A DNA stretch of 64,000 nt from Balanoglossus misakiensis (taxonomy: Eukaryota > Hemichordata): positions 10,850,001 through 10,914,000 of the forward strand of contig CM082596.2 in NCBI GenBank assembly GCA_040954595.2. Reading direction: 5' to 3'. Both the position numbers and the translations under genes were made by a program. The notes under the pieces were generated by a model. It made no database searches. It worked only from the letters and a program-made list of their open reading frames with translations, and was not told the origin of the DNA. Positions 35,401 through 50,800 of the stretch are shown here, piece after piece (the first letter of the stretch is position 1; the number at the start of each line of letters is the position of its first letter).

Positions 35401-38400
35401 ACTTAAATCTTGTAGAGAATTCGTTATTCCAAAACAAAGCCTTGAAACTATAACATAAGTCTTTTTAGTAAAACATATCCTGTTATGTGACCATTCTTTG
35501 AATTCATTTTATGATGTAAGAAATTAAATTATTTGCAATATTAATCTATCCCTTACAACATTCCAGCATAACTCTTTCCATATTTGTTTTCATTCTGTGA
35601 CTATTCCACTTAAATCTTGTAGAGAATTCGTTATTCCAAAACAAAGCCTTGAAGCTATACATAAGTCTTTTTGTAAAACATGGCCCGTTATGTGACCATT
35701 CTTTGGTTTCCATTTATGATGTAAGAAATTAAATTATTTGCAATAATTATCTATCCCTTACAACATTCCGGCATAACGCTTTCCATATTTGTTTTCATTC
35801 TGTGCCTGTTCCACTTAAATCTTGTAGAGAATTCGTTATTCCAAAACAAAGCCTTCAAACTATACATATTAAGTCTTTTTAGTAAAACATGGCCCGTTAT
35901 TTGACCATTCTTTGAATTTCATTTATGATGTAAGAAATTAAATTATTTCCAATATTAAACTATCCCTTACAACATTTCAGCATAACTATTTGAATATTTG
36001 TTTTCATTCTGTAACTGTTCAACTTAAATCTTGGAGAGAATTCGTTATTCCAAAACAAAGCCTTGAAACTATACATAAGTCTTTTTAGTAAAACATGGCC
36101 CGTTATGTGACCATTCTTTGAAATCCATTTATGATGTAAGAAATTAAATTATTTGCAATATTAATCTACCCTATCCCTTACAACAATCCGACATATCTTT
36201 TCCATATTTGTTTTCATTCTGTGACTGTTGCACTTAAATCTTGTAGAGAATCTGGTATTTCAACACAAATTCTTGAACTTATACATAAGTCTTTTTAGTA
36301 AAACATATCCAGTTATGTGACCATTCTTTGAATTCCATTTATGATGTAAGAAATTAAATTTTATGCAATATTAATCTATCCCTTACAACATTTCAGCATA
36401 ACTCTTTCCATATTTGTTTTCATTCTGTGACTGTTCCACTTAAATCTTGTAGAGAATTCGTTACTCCAAAACAAAGGCTTGAAACTATACATATCCTGTT
36501 ACGTGACCTTTCTTTGAATTCCATTTATGATGTAAGAAATTAAATTATTTGCAATATTAATCTATTCCTTACAACATTCTGGCATAACTCTTTCCATATT
36601 TGTTTTCATTCTGTGACTGTTCCATTTAAATCTTGTAGACAATTCGTTATTCCAAAACAAAGCCTTGAAACTATAACATAAGTCTTTTTCGTAAAACATA
36701 TCCTGTTATGTGACCATTCTTTGAATTCATTTTATGATGTAAGAAATTAAATTATTTGCAATATTAATCTATCCCTTACAACATTCCAGCATAACTCTTT
36801 CCATATTTGTTTTCATTCTGTGACTATTCCACTTAAATCTTGTAGAGAATTCGTTATTCCAAAACAAAGCCTTGAAACTATACATAAGTCTTTTTGTAAA
36901 ACATGGCCCGTTATGTGACCATTCTTTGGTTTCCATTTATGATGTAAGAAATTAAATTATTTGCAATAATTATCTATCCCTTACAACATTCCGGCATAAC
37001 GCTTTCCATATTTGTTTTCATTCTGTGCCTGTTCCACTTAAATCTTGTAGAGAATTCGTTATTCCAAAACAAAGCCTTCAAACTATACATATTAAGTCTT
37101 TTTAGTAAAACATGGCCCGTTATTTGACCATTCTTTGAATTTCATTTATGATGTAAGAAATTAAATTATTTGCAATATTAAACTATCCCTTACAACATTT
37201 CAGCATAACTATTTGAATATTTGTTTTCATTCTGTAACTGTTCAACTTAAATCTTGGAGAGAATTCGTTATTCCAAAACAAAGCCTTGAAACTATACATA
37301 AGTCTTTTTAGTAAAACATGGCCCATTATGTGACCATTCTTTGAATTCCATTTATGATGTAAGAAATTAAATTATTTGCAATATTAATCTATCCCTTACA
37401 ACAATCCGACATATCTCTTTCCATATTTGTTTTCATTCTGTGACTGTTCCACTTAAATCTTGTAGAGAATTTGGTATTCAACACAAATTCTTGAACTTAT
37501 ACATAAGTCTTTTTAGTAAAACATATCCAGTTATGTGACCATTCTTTGAATTCCATTTATGATGTAAGAAATTAAATTTTATGCAATATTAATCTATCCC
37601 TTACAACATTTCAGCATAACTCTTTCCATATTTGTTTTCATTCTGTGACTGTTCCACTTAAATCTTGTAGAGAATTCGTTACTCCAAAACAAAGGCTTGA
37701 AACTATACATATCCTGTTACGTGACCTTTCTTTGAATTCCATTTATGATGTAAGAAATTAAATTATTTGCAATATTAATCTATTCCTTACAACATTCCGG
37801 CATAACTCTTTCCATATTTGTTTTCTTTCTGTGACTGTTCCACTTAAATCTTGTAGAGAATTCGTTATTCCAAAACAAAGCCTTGAAACTATAACATAAG
37901 TCTTTTTAGTAAAACATATCCTGTTATGTGACCATTCTTTGAATTCATTTTATGATGTAAGAAATTAAATTATTTGCAATATTAATCTATCCCTTACAAC
38001 ATTCCAGCATAACTCTTTCCATATTTGTTTTCATTCTGTGACTATTCCACTTAAATCTTGTAGAGAATTCGTTATTCCAAAACAAAGCCTTGAAGCTATA
38101 CATAAGTCTTTTTGTAAAACATGGCCCGTTATGTGACCATTCTTTGGTTTCCATTTATGATGTAAGAAATTAAATTATTTGCAATAATTATCTATCCCTT
38201 ACAACATTCCGGCATAACGCTTTCCATATTTGTTTTCATTCTGTGCCTGTTCCACTTAAATCTTGTAGAGAATTCGTTATTCCAAAACAAAGCCTTCAAA
38301 CTATACATATTAAGTCTTTTTAGTAAAACATGGCCCGTTATTTGACCATTCTTTGAATTTCATTTATGATGTAAGAAATTAAATTATTTGCAATATTAAA

Positions 38401-40400
38401 CTATCCCTTACAACATTTCAGCATAACTATTTGAATATTTGTTTTCATTCTGTAACTGTTCAACTTAAATCTTGGAGAGAATTCGTTATTCCAAAACAAA
38501 GCCTTGAAACTATACATAAGTCTTTTTAGTAAAACATGGCCCGTTATGTGACCATTCTTTGAAATCCATTTATGATGTAAGAAATTAAATTATTTGCAAT
38601 ATTAATCTACCCTATCCCTTACAACAATCCGACATATCTTTTCCATATTTGTTTTCATTCTGTGACTGTTGCACTTAAATCTTGTAGAGAATCTGGTATT
38701 TCAACACAAATTCTTGAACTTATACATAAGTCTTTTTAGTAAAACATATCCAGTTATGTGACCATTCTTTGAATTCCATTTATGATGTAAGAAATTAAAT
38801 TTTATGCAATATTAATCTATCCCTTACAACATTTCAGCATAACTCTTTCCATATTTGTTTTCATTCTGTGACTGTTCCACTTAAATCTTGTAGAGAATTC
38901 GTTACTCCAAAACAAAGGCTTGAAACTATACATATCCTGTTACGTGACCTTTCTTTGAATTCCATTTATGATGTAAGAAATTAAATTATTTGCAATATTA
39001 ATCTATTCCTTACAACATTCTGGCATAACTCTTTCCATATTTGTTTTCATTCTGTGACTGTTCCATTTAAATCTTGTAGACAATTCGTTATTCCAAAACA
39101 AAGCCTTGAAACTATAACATAAGTCTTTTTCGTAAAACATATCCTGTTATGTGACCATTCTTTGAATTCATTTTATGATGTAAGAAATTAAATTATTTGC
39201 AATATTAATCTATCCCTTACAACATTCCAGCATAACTCTTTCCATATTTGTTTTCATTCTGTGACTATTCCACTTAAATCTTGTAGAGAATTCGTTATTC
39301 CAAAACAAAGCCTTGAAACTATACATAAGTCTTTTTGTAAAACATGGCCCGTTATGTGACCATTCTTTGGTTTCCATTTATGATGTAAGAAATTAAATTA
39401 TTTGCAATAATTATCTATCCCTTACAACATTCCGGCATAACGCTTTCCATATTTGTTTTCATTCTGTGCCTGTTCCACTTAAATCTTGTAGAGAATTCGT
39501 TATTCCAAAACAAAGCCTTCAAACTATACATATTAAGTCTTTTTAGTAAAACATGGCCCGTTATTTGACCATTCTTTGAATTTCATTTATGATGTAAGAA
39601 ATTAAATTATTTGCAATATTAAACTATCCCTTACAACATTTCAGCATAACTATTTGAATATTTGTTTTCATTCTGTAACTGTTCAACTTAAATCTTGGAG
39701 AGAATTCGTTATTCCAAAACAAAGCCTTGAAACTATACATAAGTCTTTTTAGTAAAACATGGCCCATTATGTGACCATTCTTTGAATTCCATTTATGATG
39801 TAAGAAATTAAATTATTTGCAATATTAATCTATCCCTTACAACAATCCGACATATCTCTTTCCATATTTGTTTTCATTCTGTGACTGTTCCACTTAAATC
39901 TTGTAGAGAATTTGGTATTCAACACAAATTCTTGAACTTATACATAAGTCTTTTTAGTAAAACATATCCAGTTATGTGACCATTCTTTGAATTCCATTTA
40001 TGATGTAAGAAATTAAATTTTATGCAATATTAATCTATCCCTTACAACATTTCAGCATAACTCTTTCCATATTTGTTTTCATTCTGTGACTGTTCCACTT
40101 AAATCTTGTAGAGAATTCGTTACTCCAAAACAAAGGCTTGAAACTATACATATCCTGTTACGTGACCTTTCTTTGAATTCCATTTATGATGTAAGAAATT
40201 AAATTATTTGCAATATTAATCTATTCCTTACAACATTCCGGCATAACTCTTTCCATATTTGTTTTCTTTCTGTGACTGTTCCACTTAAATCTTGTAGAGA
40301 ATTCGTTATTCCAAAACAAAGCCTTGAAACTATAACATAAGTCTTTTTAGTAAAACATATCCTGTTATGTGACCATTCTTTGAATTCATTTTATGATGTA
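32500..40400. repeat. Nested higher-order repeat: 1218/1223 bp within 2441 bp
   Basis: TTTGGTTTCC (for TTTGAATTCC) occurs at 33261, 34484, 35702, 36925, 38143 and 39366; the steps alternate 1223, 1218, 1223, 1218, 1223. Markers with the double period: TAATCTACCCTATCCC at 33721, 36162 and 38603, and TTGGTATTCAACAC at 35030, 37471 and 39912, all exactly 2441 bp apart. A six-monomer unit was therefore duplicated, diverged into two forms, and the pair was then amplified as a twelve-monomer unit. Copies are nearly identical, so this part was homogenised recently. Confidence 0.9.
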
Positions 40401-43400
40401 AGAAATTAAATTATTTGCAATATTAATCTATCCCTTACAACATTCCAGCATAACTCTTTCCATATTTGTTTTCATTCTATGACTATTCCACTTAAATCTT
40501 GTAGAGAATTCGTTATTCCAAAACGAAACCTTGAAACTATACATAAGTCTTTTTAGTAAAACATGGCCCGTTATGTGACCATTCTTTGAATTTCATTTAT
40601 GATGTAAGAAATTAAATTATTTGCAATATTAAACTATCCCTTACAACATTCCAGCATAACTCTTTCCATATTTGTTTTCATTCTGTGACTGTTCCACTTA
40701 AATCTTGTAGAGAATTCGTTATTCCAAAACAAAGCCTTGAAACTATAACATAAGTCTTTTTAGTAAAACATATCCTGTTATATGACCATTCTTTGAATTC
40801 AATTTATGATGTAAGAAATTAAATTATTTGCAATATTAATCTATCCCTTACAACATTCCAGCATAACTCTTTCCATATTTGTTTTCATTCTGTGACTATT
40901 CCACTTAAATATTGTAGAGAATTCGTTATTCCAAAACAAAACCTTGAAACTATACATAAGTCTTTTTAGTAAAACATGGCCCGTTATGTGACCATTCTTT
41001 GAATTTCATTTATGATGTAAGAAATTAAATTATTTGCAATATTAAACTATCCCTTACAACATTCCAGCATAACTATTTGAATATTTGTTTTCATTCTGTA
41101 ACTGTTCAACTTAAATCTTGGAGAGAATTCGTTATTCCAAACAAAGCCTTGAAACTATACATAAGTCTTTTTAGTAAAACATGGCCCGTTATGTGACCAT
41201 TCTTTGAATTCATTTTATGATGTAAGAAATTAAATTATTTGCAATATTAATCTATCCCTTACAACATTCCAGCATAACTCTTTCCATATTTGTTTTCATT
41301 CTGTGACTGTTCCACTTAAATCTTGTAGAGAATTCGTTACTCCAAAACAAAGGCTTGAAACTATACATATCCTGTTACGTGACCTTTCTTTGAATTCCAT
41401 TTATGATGTAAAAAATTAAATTATTTGCAATATTAATCTATTCCTTACAACATTCCGGCATAACTCTTTCCATATTTGTTTTCATTCTGTGACTGTTCCA
41501 CTTAAATCTTGTAGAGAATTCGTTATTCCAAAACATAGCCTTGAAACTATAACATAAGTCTTTTTAGTAAAACATATCCTGTTATGTGACCATTCTTTGA
41601 ATTCATTTTATGATGTAAGAAATTAAATTATTTGCAATATTAATCTATCCCTTACAACATTCCAGCATAACTCTTTCCATATTTGTTTTCATTCTGTGAC
41701 TATTCCACTTAAATCTTGTAGAGAATTCGTTATTCCAAAACAAAGCCTTGAAACTATACATAAGTCTTTTTAGTAAAACATGGCCCGTTATTTGACCATT
41801 CTTTGAATTTCATTTATGATGTAAGAAATTAAATTATTTGCAATATTAAACTATCCCTTACAACATTCCAGCATAACTCTTTCCATATTTGTTTTCATTC
41901 TGTGACTTTTCCACTTAAATCTTGTAGAGAATTCGTTATTCCAAAACAAAGCCTTGAAACTATAACATAAGTCTTTTTAGTAAAACATATCCTGTTATGT
42001 GACCATTCTTTGAATTCAATTTATGATGTAAGAAATTAAATTATTTGCAATATTAATCTATCCCTTACAACATTCCAGCATAACTCTTTCCATATTTGTT
42101 TTCATTCTGTGACTATTCCACTTAAATCTTGTAGAGAATTCGTTATTCCAAAACAAAACCTTGAAACTATACATAAGTCTTTTTAGTAAAACATTGCCCG
42201 TTATGTGACCATTCTTTGAATTTCATTTATGATGTAAGAAATTAAATTATTTGCAATATTAAACTATCCCTTACAACATTCCAGCATAACTATTTGAATA
42301 TTTGTTTTCATTCTGTAACTGTTCAACTTAAATCTTGGAGACAATTCGTTATTCCAAACAAAGCCTTGAAACTATACATAAGTCTTTTTAGTAAAACATG
42401 GCCCGTTATGTGACCATTCTTTGAATTCCATTTATGATGTAAGAAATTAAATTATTTGCAATATTAATCTATCCCTTACAACATTTCAGCATAACTCTTT
42501 CCATATTTGTTTTCATTCTGTGACTGTTCCACTTAAATCTTGTAGAGAATTCGTTACACCAAAACAAAGGCGTGAAACTATACATATCCTGTTACGTGAC
42601 CTTTCTTTGAATTCCATTTATGATGTAAGAAATTAAATTATTTGCAATATTAATCTATTCCTTACAACATTCCGGCATAACTCTTTCCATATTTGTTTTC
42701 ATTCTGTGACTGTTCCACTTAAATCTTGTAGAGAATTCGTTATTCCAAAACAAAGCCTTGAAACTATAACATAAGTCTTTTTAGTAAAACATATCCTGTT
42801 ATGTGACCATTCTTTGAATTCATTTTATGATGCAAGAAATTAAATTATTTGCAATATTAATCTATCCCTTACAACATTCCAGCATAACGCTTTCCATATT
42901 TATTTTCATTCTGTGACTGTTCCACTTAAATCTTGTAGAGAATTCGTTATTCCAAAACAAAGCCTTGAAACTATAACATAAGTCTTTTTAGTAAAACATA
43001 TCCTGTTATGTGACCATTCTTTGAATTCATTTTATGATGTAAGAAATTAAATTATTTGCAATATTAAACTATCCCTTACAACATTTCAGCATAACTATTT
43101 GAATATTTGTTTTCATTCTGTAACTGTTCAACTTAAATCTTGGAGAGAATTCATTATTCCAAAACAAAGCCTTGAAACTATACATAAGTCTTTTTAGTAA
43201 AACATGGCCCGTTATGTGACCATTCTTTGAATTCCATTTATGATGTAAGAAATTAAATTATTTGCAATATTAATCTATCCCTTACAACATTCTGACATAT
43301 CTCTTTCCATATTTGTTTTCATTCTGTGACTGTTCCACTTAAATCTTGTAGAGAATTTGGTATTTCAACACAAATTCTTGAACCTATACATAAGTCTTTT

Positions 43401-43449
43401 TAGTAAAACATATCCAGTTATGTGACCATTCTTTGAATTCCATTTATGA

Positions 43450-46400
43450 TGTAAGAAATAAAAAAATTATGCAATATTAATCTATCCCTTACAACATTTC
43501 AGCATAACTCTTTCCATATTTGTTTTCATTCTGTGACTGTTCCACTTAAATCTTGTAGAGAATTCGTTACTCCAAAACAAAGGCTTGAAACTATACATAT
43601 CCTGTTACGTGACCTTTCTTTGAATTCCATTTATGATGTAAGAAATTAAATTATTTGCAATATTAATCTATTCCTTACAACATTCCGGCATAACTCTTTC
43701 CATATTTGTTTTCATTCTGTGACTGTTCCACTTAAATCTTGTAGAGAATTCGTTATTCCAAAACAAAGCCTTGAAACTATAACATAAGTCTTTTTAGTAA
43801 AATATATCCTGTTATGTGACCATTCTTTGAATTCATTTTATGATGTAAGAAATTAAATTATTTGCAATATTAATCTATCCCTTACAACATTCCAGCATAA
43901 CTCTTTCCATATTTGTTTTCATTCTGTAACTGTTCAACTTAAATCTTGGAGAGAATTCGTTATTCCAAACAAAGCCTTGAAACTATACACAAGTCTTTTT
44001 AGTAAAACATGGCCCGTTATGTGACCATTCTTTGAATTCCATTTATGATGTAAGAAATTAAATTTTATGCAATATTAATCTATCCCTTACAACATTTCAG
44101 CATAACTCTTTCCATATTTGTTTTCATTCTGTGACTGTTCCACTTAAATCTTGTAGAGAATTTGGTATTTCAACACAAATTCTTGAAACTATACATAAGT
44201 CTTTTTAGTAAAACATATCCAGTTATGTGACCATTCTTTGAATTCCATTTATGATGTAAGAAATTAAATTTTATGCAATATTAATCTATCCCTTACAACA
44301 TTTCAGCATAACTCTTTCCATATTTGTTTTCATTCTGTGACTGTTCCACTTAAATCTTGTAGAGAATTCGTTACTCCAAAACAAAGGCTTGAAACTATAC
44401 ATATCCTGTTACGTGACCTTTCTTCGAATTCCATTTATGATGTAAGAAATTAAATTATTTGCAATATTAATCTATCCCTTACAACATTCAGACATATCTC
44501 TTTCCATATTTGTTTTCATTCTGTGACTGTTCCACTTAAATCTTGTAGAGAATTTGGTATTTCAACACAAATTCTTGAACCTATACATAAGTCTTTTTAG
44601 TAAAACATATCCAGTTATGTGACCATTCTTTGAATTCCATTTATGATGTAAGAAATAAAAATTTTATGCAATATTAATCTATCCCTTACAACATTTCAGC
44701 ATAACTCTTTCCATATTTGTTTTCATTCTGTGACTGTTCCACTTAAATCTTGTAGAGAATTCGTTACTCCAAAACAAAGGCTTGAAACTATACATATCCT
44801 GTTACGTGACCTTTCTTTGAATTCCATTTATGATGTAAGAAATTAAATTATTTGCAATATTAATCTATTCCTTACAACATTCCGGCATAACTCTTTCCAT
44901 ATTTGTTTTCATTCTGTGACTGTTCCACTTAAATCTTGTAGAGAATTCGTTATTCCAAAACAAAGCCTTGAAACTATAACATAAGTCTTTTTAGTAAAAT
45001 ATATCCTGTTATGTGACCATTCTTTGAATTCATTTTATGATGTAAGAAATTAAATTATTTGCAATATTAATCTATCCCTTACAACATTCCAGCATAACTC
45101 TTTCCATATTTGTTTTCATTCTGTAACTGTTCAACTTAAATCTTGGAGAGAATTCGTTATTCCAAACAAAGCCTTGAAACTATACACAAGTCTTTTTAGT
45201 AAAACATGGCCCGTTATGTGACCATTCTTTGAATTCCATTTATGATGTAAGAAATTAAATTTTATGCAATATTAATCTATCCCTTACAACATTTCAGCAT
45301 AACTCTTTCCATATTTGTTTTCATTCTGTGACTGTTCCACTTAAATCTTGTAGAGAATTTGGTATTTCAACACAAATTCTTGAAACTATACATAAGTCTT
45401 TTTAGTAAAACATATCCAGTTATGTGACCATTCTTTGAATTCCATTTATGATGTAAGAAATTAAATTTTATGCAATATTAATCTATCCCTTACAACATTT
45501 CAGCATAACTCTTTCCATATTTGTTTTCATTCTGTGACTGTTCCACTTAAATCTTGTAGAGAATTCGTTACTCCAAAACAAAGGCTTGAAACTATACATA
45601 TCCTGTTACGTGACCTTTCTTCGAATTCCATTTATGATGTAAGAAATTAAATTATTTGCAATATTAATCTATCCCTTACAACATTCAGACATATCTCTTT
45701 CCATATTTGTTTTCATTCTGTGACTGTTCCACTTAAATCTTGTAGAGAATTTGGTATTTCAACACAAATTCTTGAACCTATACATAAGTCTTTTTAGTAA
45801 AACATATCCAGTTATGTGACCATTCTTTGAATTCCATTTATGATGTAAGAAATTAAATTTTATGCAATATTAATCTATCCCTTACAACATTTCAGCATAA
45901 CTCTTTCCATATTTGTTTTCATTCTGTGACTGTTCCACTTAAATCTTGTAGAGAATTCGTTACTCCAAAACAAAGGCTTGAAACTATACATATCCTGTTA
46001 CGTGACCTTTCTTCGAATTCCATTTATGATGTAAGAAATTAAATTATTTGCAATATTAATCTATCCCTTACAACATTCAGACATATCTCTTTCCATATTT
46101 GTTTTCATTCTGTGACTGTTCCACTTAAATCTTGTAGAGAATTTGGTATTTCAACACAAATTCTTGAACCTATACATAAGTCTTTTTAGTAAAACATATC
46201 CAGTTATGTGACCATTCTTTGAATTCCATTTATGATGTAAGAAATAAAAATTTTATGCAATATTAATCTATCCCTTACAACATTTCAGCATAACTCTTTC
46301 CATATTTGTTTTCATTCTGTGACTGTTCCACTTAAATCTTGTAGAGAATTCGTTACTCCAAAACAAAGGCTTGAAACTATACATATCCTGTTACGTGACC

Positions 46401-47850
46401 TTTCTTTGAATTCCATTTATGATGTAAGAAATTAAATTATTTGCAATATTAATCTATTCCTTACAACATTCCGGCATAACTCTTTCCATATTTGTTTTCA
46501 TTCTGTGACTGTTCCACTTAAATCTTGTAGAGAATTCGTTATTCCAAAACAAAGCCTTGAAACTATAACATAAGTCTTTTTAGTAAAATATATCCTGTTA
46601 TGTGACCATTCTTTGAATTCATTTTATGATGTAAGAAATTAAATTATTTGCAATATTAATCTATCCCTTACAACATTCCAGCATAACTCTTTCCATATTT
46701 GTTTTCATTCTGTAACTGTTCAACTTAAATCTTGGAGAGAATTCGTTATTCCAAACAAAGCCTTGAAACTATACACAAGTCTTTTTAGTAAAACATGGCC
46801 CGTTATGTGACCATTCTTTGAATTCCATTTATGATGTAAGAAATTAAATTTTATGCAATATTAATCTATCCCTTACAACATTTCAGCATAACTCTTTCCA
46901 TATTTGTTTTCATTCTGTGACTGTTCCACTTAAATCTTGTAGAGAATTTGGTATTTCAACACAAATTCTTGAAACTATACATAAGTCTTTTTAGTAAAAC
47001 ATATCCAGTTATGTGACCATTCTTTGAATTCCATTTATGATGTAAGAAATTAAATTTTATGCAATATTAATCTATCCCTTACAACATTTCAGCATAACTC
47101 TTTCCATATTTGTTTTCATTCTGTGACTGTTCCACTTAAATCTTGTAGAGAATTCGTTACTCCAAAACAAAGGCTTGAAACTATACATATCCTGTTACGT
47201 GACCTTTCTTCGAATTCCATTTATGATGTAAGAAATTAAATTATTTGCAATATTAATCTATCCCTTACAACATTCAGACATATCTCTTTCCATATTTGTT
47301 TTCATTCTGTGACTGTTCCACTTAAATCTTGTAGAGAATTTGGTATTTCAACACAAATTCTTGAACCTATACATAAGTCTTTTTAGTAAAACATATCCAG
47401 TTATGTGACCATTCTTTGAATTCCATTTATGATGTAAGAAATAAAAATTTTATGCAATATTAATCTATCCCTTACAACATTTCAGCATAACTCTTTCCAT
47501 ATTTGTTTTCATTCTGTGACTGTTCCACTTAAGTCTTGTAGAGAATTCGTTACTCCAAAACAAAGGCTTGAAACTATACATATCCTGTTACGTGACCTTT
47601 CTTTGAATTCCATTTATGATGTAAGAAATTAAATTATTTGCAATATTAATCTATTCCTTACACCATTCCGGCATAACTCTTTCCATATTTGTTTTCATTC
47701 TGTGACTGTTCCACTTAAATCTTGTAGAGAATTCGTTATTCCAAAACAAAGCCTTGAAACTATAACATAAGTCTTTTTATTAAAATATATCCTGTTATGT
47801 GACCATTCTTTGAATTCATTTTATGATGTAAGAAATTAAATTATTTGCAA
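43450..47850. repeat. Higher-order repeat, 1197 bp with a 392-bp step
   Basis: GAAATAAAAA-type variants lie at 43454, 44652, 46241 and 47438 (steps 1198, 1589, 1197). CTTCGAATTCC-type variants lie at 44424, 45621, 46013 and 47210 (steps 1197, 392, 1197). The unit is six monomers, and the 1589-bp step is the same unit plus one extra pair of monomers (392 bp). This is a second unit-size regime next to the 2441-bp one. Confidence 0.85.
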
Positions 47851-50800
47851 TATTAATCAATCCCTTACAACATTCCAGCATAACTCTTTCCATATTTGTT
47901 TTCATTCTGTGACTATTCCACTTAAATCTTGTAGAGAATTCGTTATTCCAAAACAAAACCTTGAAACTATACATAAGTCTTTTTAGTAAAACATGGCCCG
48001 TTATGTGACCATTCTTTGAATTTCATTTATGATGTAAGAAATTAAATTATTTGCAATATTAAACTATCCCTTAAAACATTCCAGCATAACTATTTGAATA
48101 TTTGTTTTCATTCCGTAACTGTTCAACTTAAATCTTGGAGAGAATTCGTTATTCCAAACAAAGCCTTGAAACTGTACATAAGTCTTTTTAGTAAAACATG
48201 GCCCGTTATGTGACCATTCTTTGAATTCCATTTATGATGTAAGAAATTAAATTATTTGCAATATTAATCTATCCCTTACAACATTTCAGCATAACTCTTT
48301 CCATATTTGTTTTCATTCTGTGACTGTTCCACTTAAATCTTGTAGAGAATTCGTTACTCCAAAACAAAGGCTTGAAACTATACATATCCTGTTACGTGAC
48401 CTTTCTTCGAATTCCATTTATGATGTAAGAAATTAAATTATTTGCAATTTTAATCTATTCCTTACAACATTCCGGCATAACTCTTTCCATATTTGTTTTC
48501 ATTCTGTGACTGTTCCACTTAAATCTTGTAGAGAATTCGTTATTCCAAAACAAAGCCTTGAAACTATACATAAGTCTTTTTGTAAAACATGGCCCGTTAT
48601 GTGACCATTCTTTGAATTCCATTTATGATGTAAGAAATTAAATTATTTGCAATAATTATCTATCCCTTACAACATTCCGGCATAACGCTTTCCATATTTG
48701 TTTTCATTCTGTGACTGTTCCACTTAAATCTTGTGGAGAATTCGTTATTCCAAAACAAAGCCTTCAACTATACATATTAAGTCTTTTTAGTAAAACATGG
48801 CCCGTTATTTGACCATTCTTTGAATTTCATTTATGATGTAAGAAATTAAATTATTTGCAATATTAAACTATCCCTTACAACATTCCAGCATAACTCTTTC
48901 CATATTTGTTTTCATTCTGTAACTGTTCAACTTAAATCTTGGAGAGAATTCGTTATTCCAAACAAAGCCTTGAAACTATACATAAGTCTTTTTAGTAAAA
49001 CATGGCCCGTTATGTGACCATTCTTTGAATTCCATTTATGATGTAAGAAATTAAATTATTTGCAATATTAATCTATCCCTTACAACATTCCGACATAACT
49101 CTTTCCATAATTGTTTTCATTCTGTGACTGTTCCACTTAAATCTTGTAGAGAATTTGGTATTTCAACACAAATTCTTGAACCTATACATAAGTCTTTTTA
49201 GTAAAACATATCCAGTTATGTGACCATTCTTTGAATTCCATTTATGATGTAAGAAATTACATTTTTTGCAATATTAATCTATCCCTTACAACATTCCAGC
49301 ATAACACTTTCCATATTTGTTTTCATTCTGTGACTGTTCCACTTAAATCTTGTAGAGAATTCGTTATTCCAAAACAAAGCCTTGAAACTATACATATCCT
49401 GTTACGTGACGTTTCTTTGAATTCCATTTATGATGTAAGAAATTAAATTATTTGCAATTTTAATCTATTCCTTACAACATTCCATATTTGTTTTCATTCT
49501 GTGACTGTTTCACTTAAATCTTGTAGAGAATTCGTTATTCCAAAACAAAGCCTTGAAACTATAACATAAGTCTTTTTAGTAAAACATATCCTGTTATGTG
49601 ACCATTCTTTGAATTCATTTTATGATGTAAGAAATTAAATTATTTGCAATATTAATCTATCCCTTACAACATTCCAGCATAACTCTTTCCATATTTGTTT
49701 TCATTCTGTGACTGTTCCACTTAAATCTTGTAGAGAATTCGTTATTCCAAAACAAAGCCTTCAAACTATACATATTAAGTCTTTTTAGTAAAACATGGCA
49801 CGTTATTTGACCATTCTTTGAATTCCATTTATGATGTAAGAAATTAAATTATTTGCAATATTAAACTATCCCTTACAACATTCCAGCATAACTATTTGAA
49901 TATTTGTTTTCATTCTGTAACTGTTCAACTTAAATCTTGGAGAGAATTCGTTATTCCAAAACAAAGCCTTGAAACTATACATAAGTCTTTTTAGTAAAAC
50001 ATGGCCCGTTATGTGACATTCTTTGAATTCCATTTATGATGTAAGAAATTAAATTATTTGCAATATTAATCTATCCCTTACAACATTCCGACATAACTCT
50101 TTCCATATTTGTTTTCATTCTGTGACTGTTCCACTTAAATCTTGTAGAGAATTCGTTATTCCAAAACAAAGCCTTCAAACTATACATATTAAGTCTTTTT
50201 AGTAAAACATAGCCCGTTATTTGACCATTCTTTGAATTTCATTTATGATGTAAGAAATTAAATTATTTGCAATATTAAACTATCCCTTACAACATTCCAG
50301 CATAACTATTTGAATATTTGTTTTCATTCTGTAACTGTTCAACTTAAATCTTGTAGAGAATTTGGTATTTCAACACAAATTCTTGAACCTATACATAAGT
50401 CTTTTTAGTAAAACATATCCAGTTATGTGACCATTCTTTGAATTCCATTTATGATGTAAGAAATTAAATTTTATGCAATATTAATCTATCCCTTACAACA
50501 TTTCAGCATAACTCTTTCCATATTTGTTTTCATTCTGTGACTGTTCCACTTAAATCTTGTAGAGAATTCGTTACTCCAAAACAAAGGCTTTAAACTATAC
50601 ATATCCTGTTACGTGACCTTTCTTTGAATTCCATTTATGATGTAAGAAATTAAATTATTTGCAATGTTAACCTATTCCTTACAACATTCCGGCATAACTC
50701 TTTCCATATTTGTTTTCATTCTGTAACTGTTCCACTTAAATCTTGTAGAGAATTCGTTATTCCAAAACAAAGCCTTGAAACTATACATAAGTCTTTTTAG

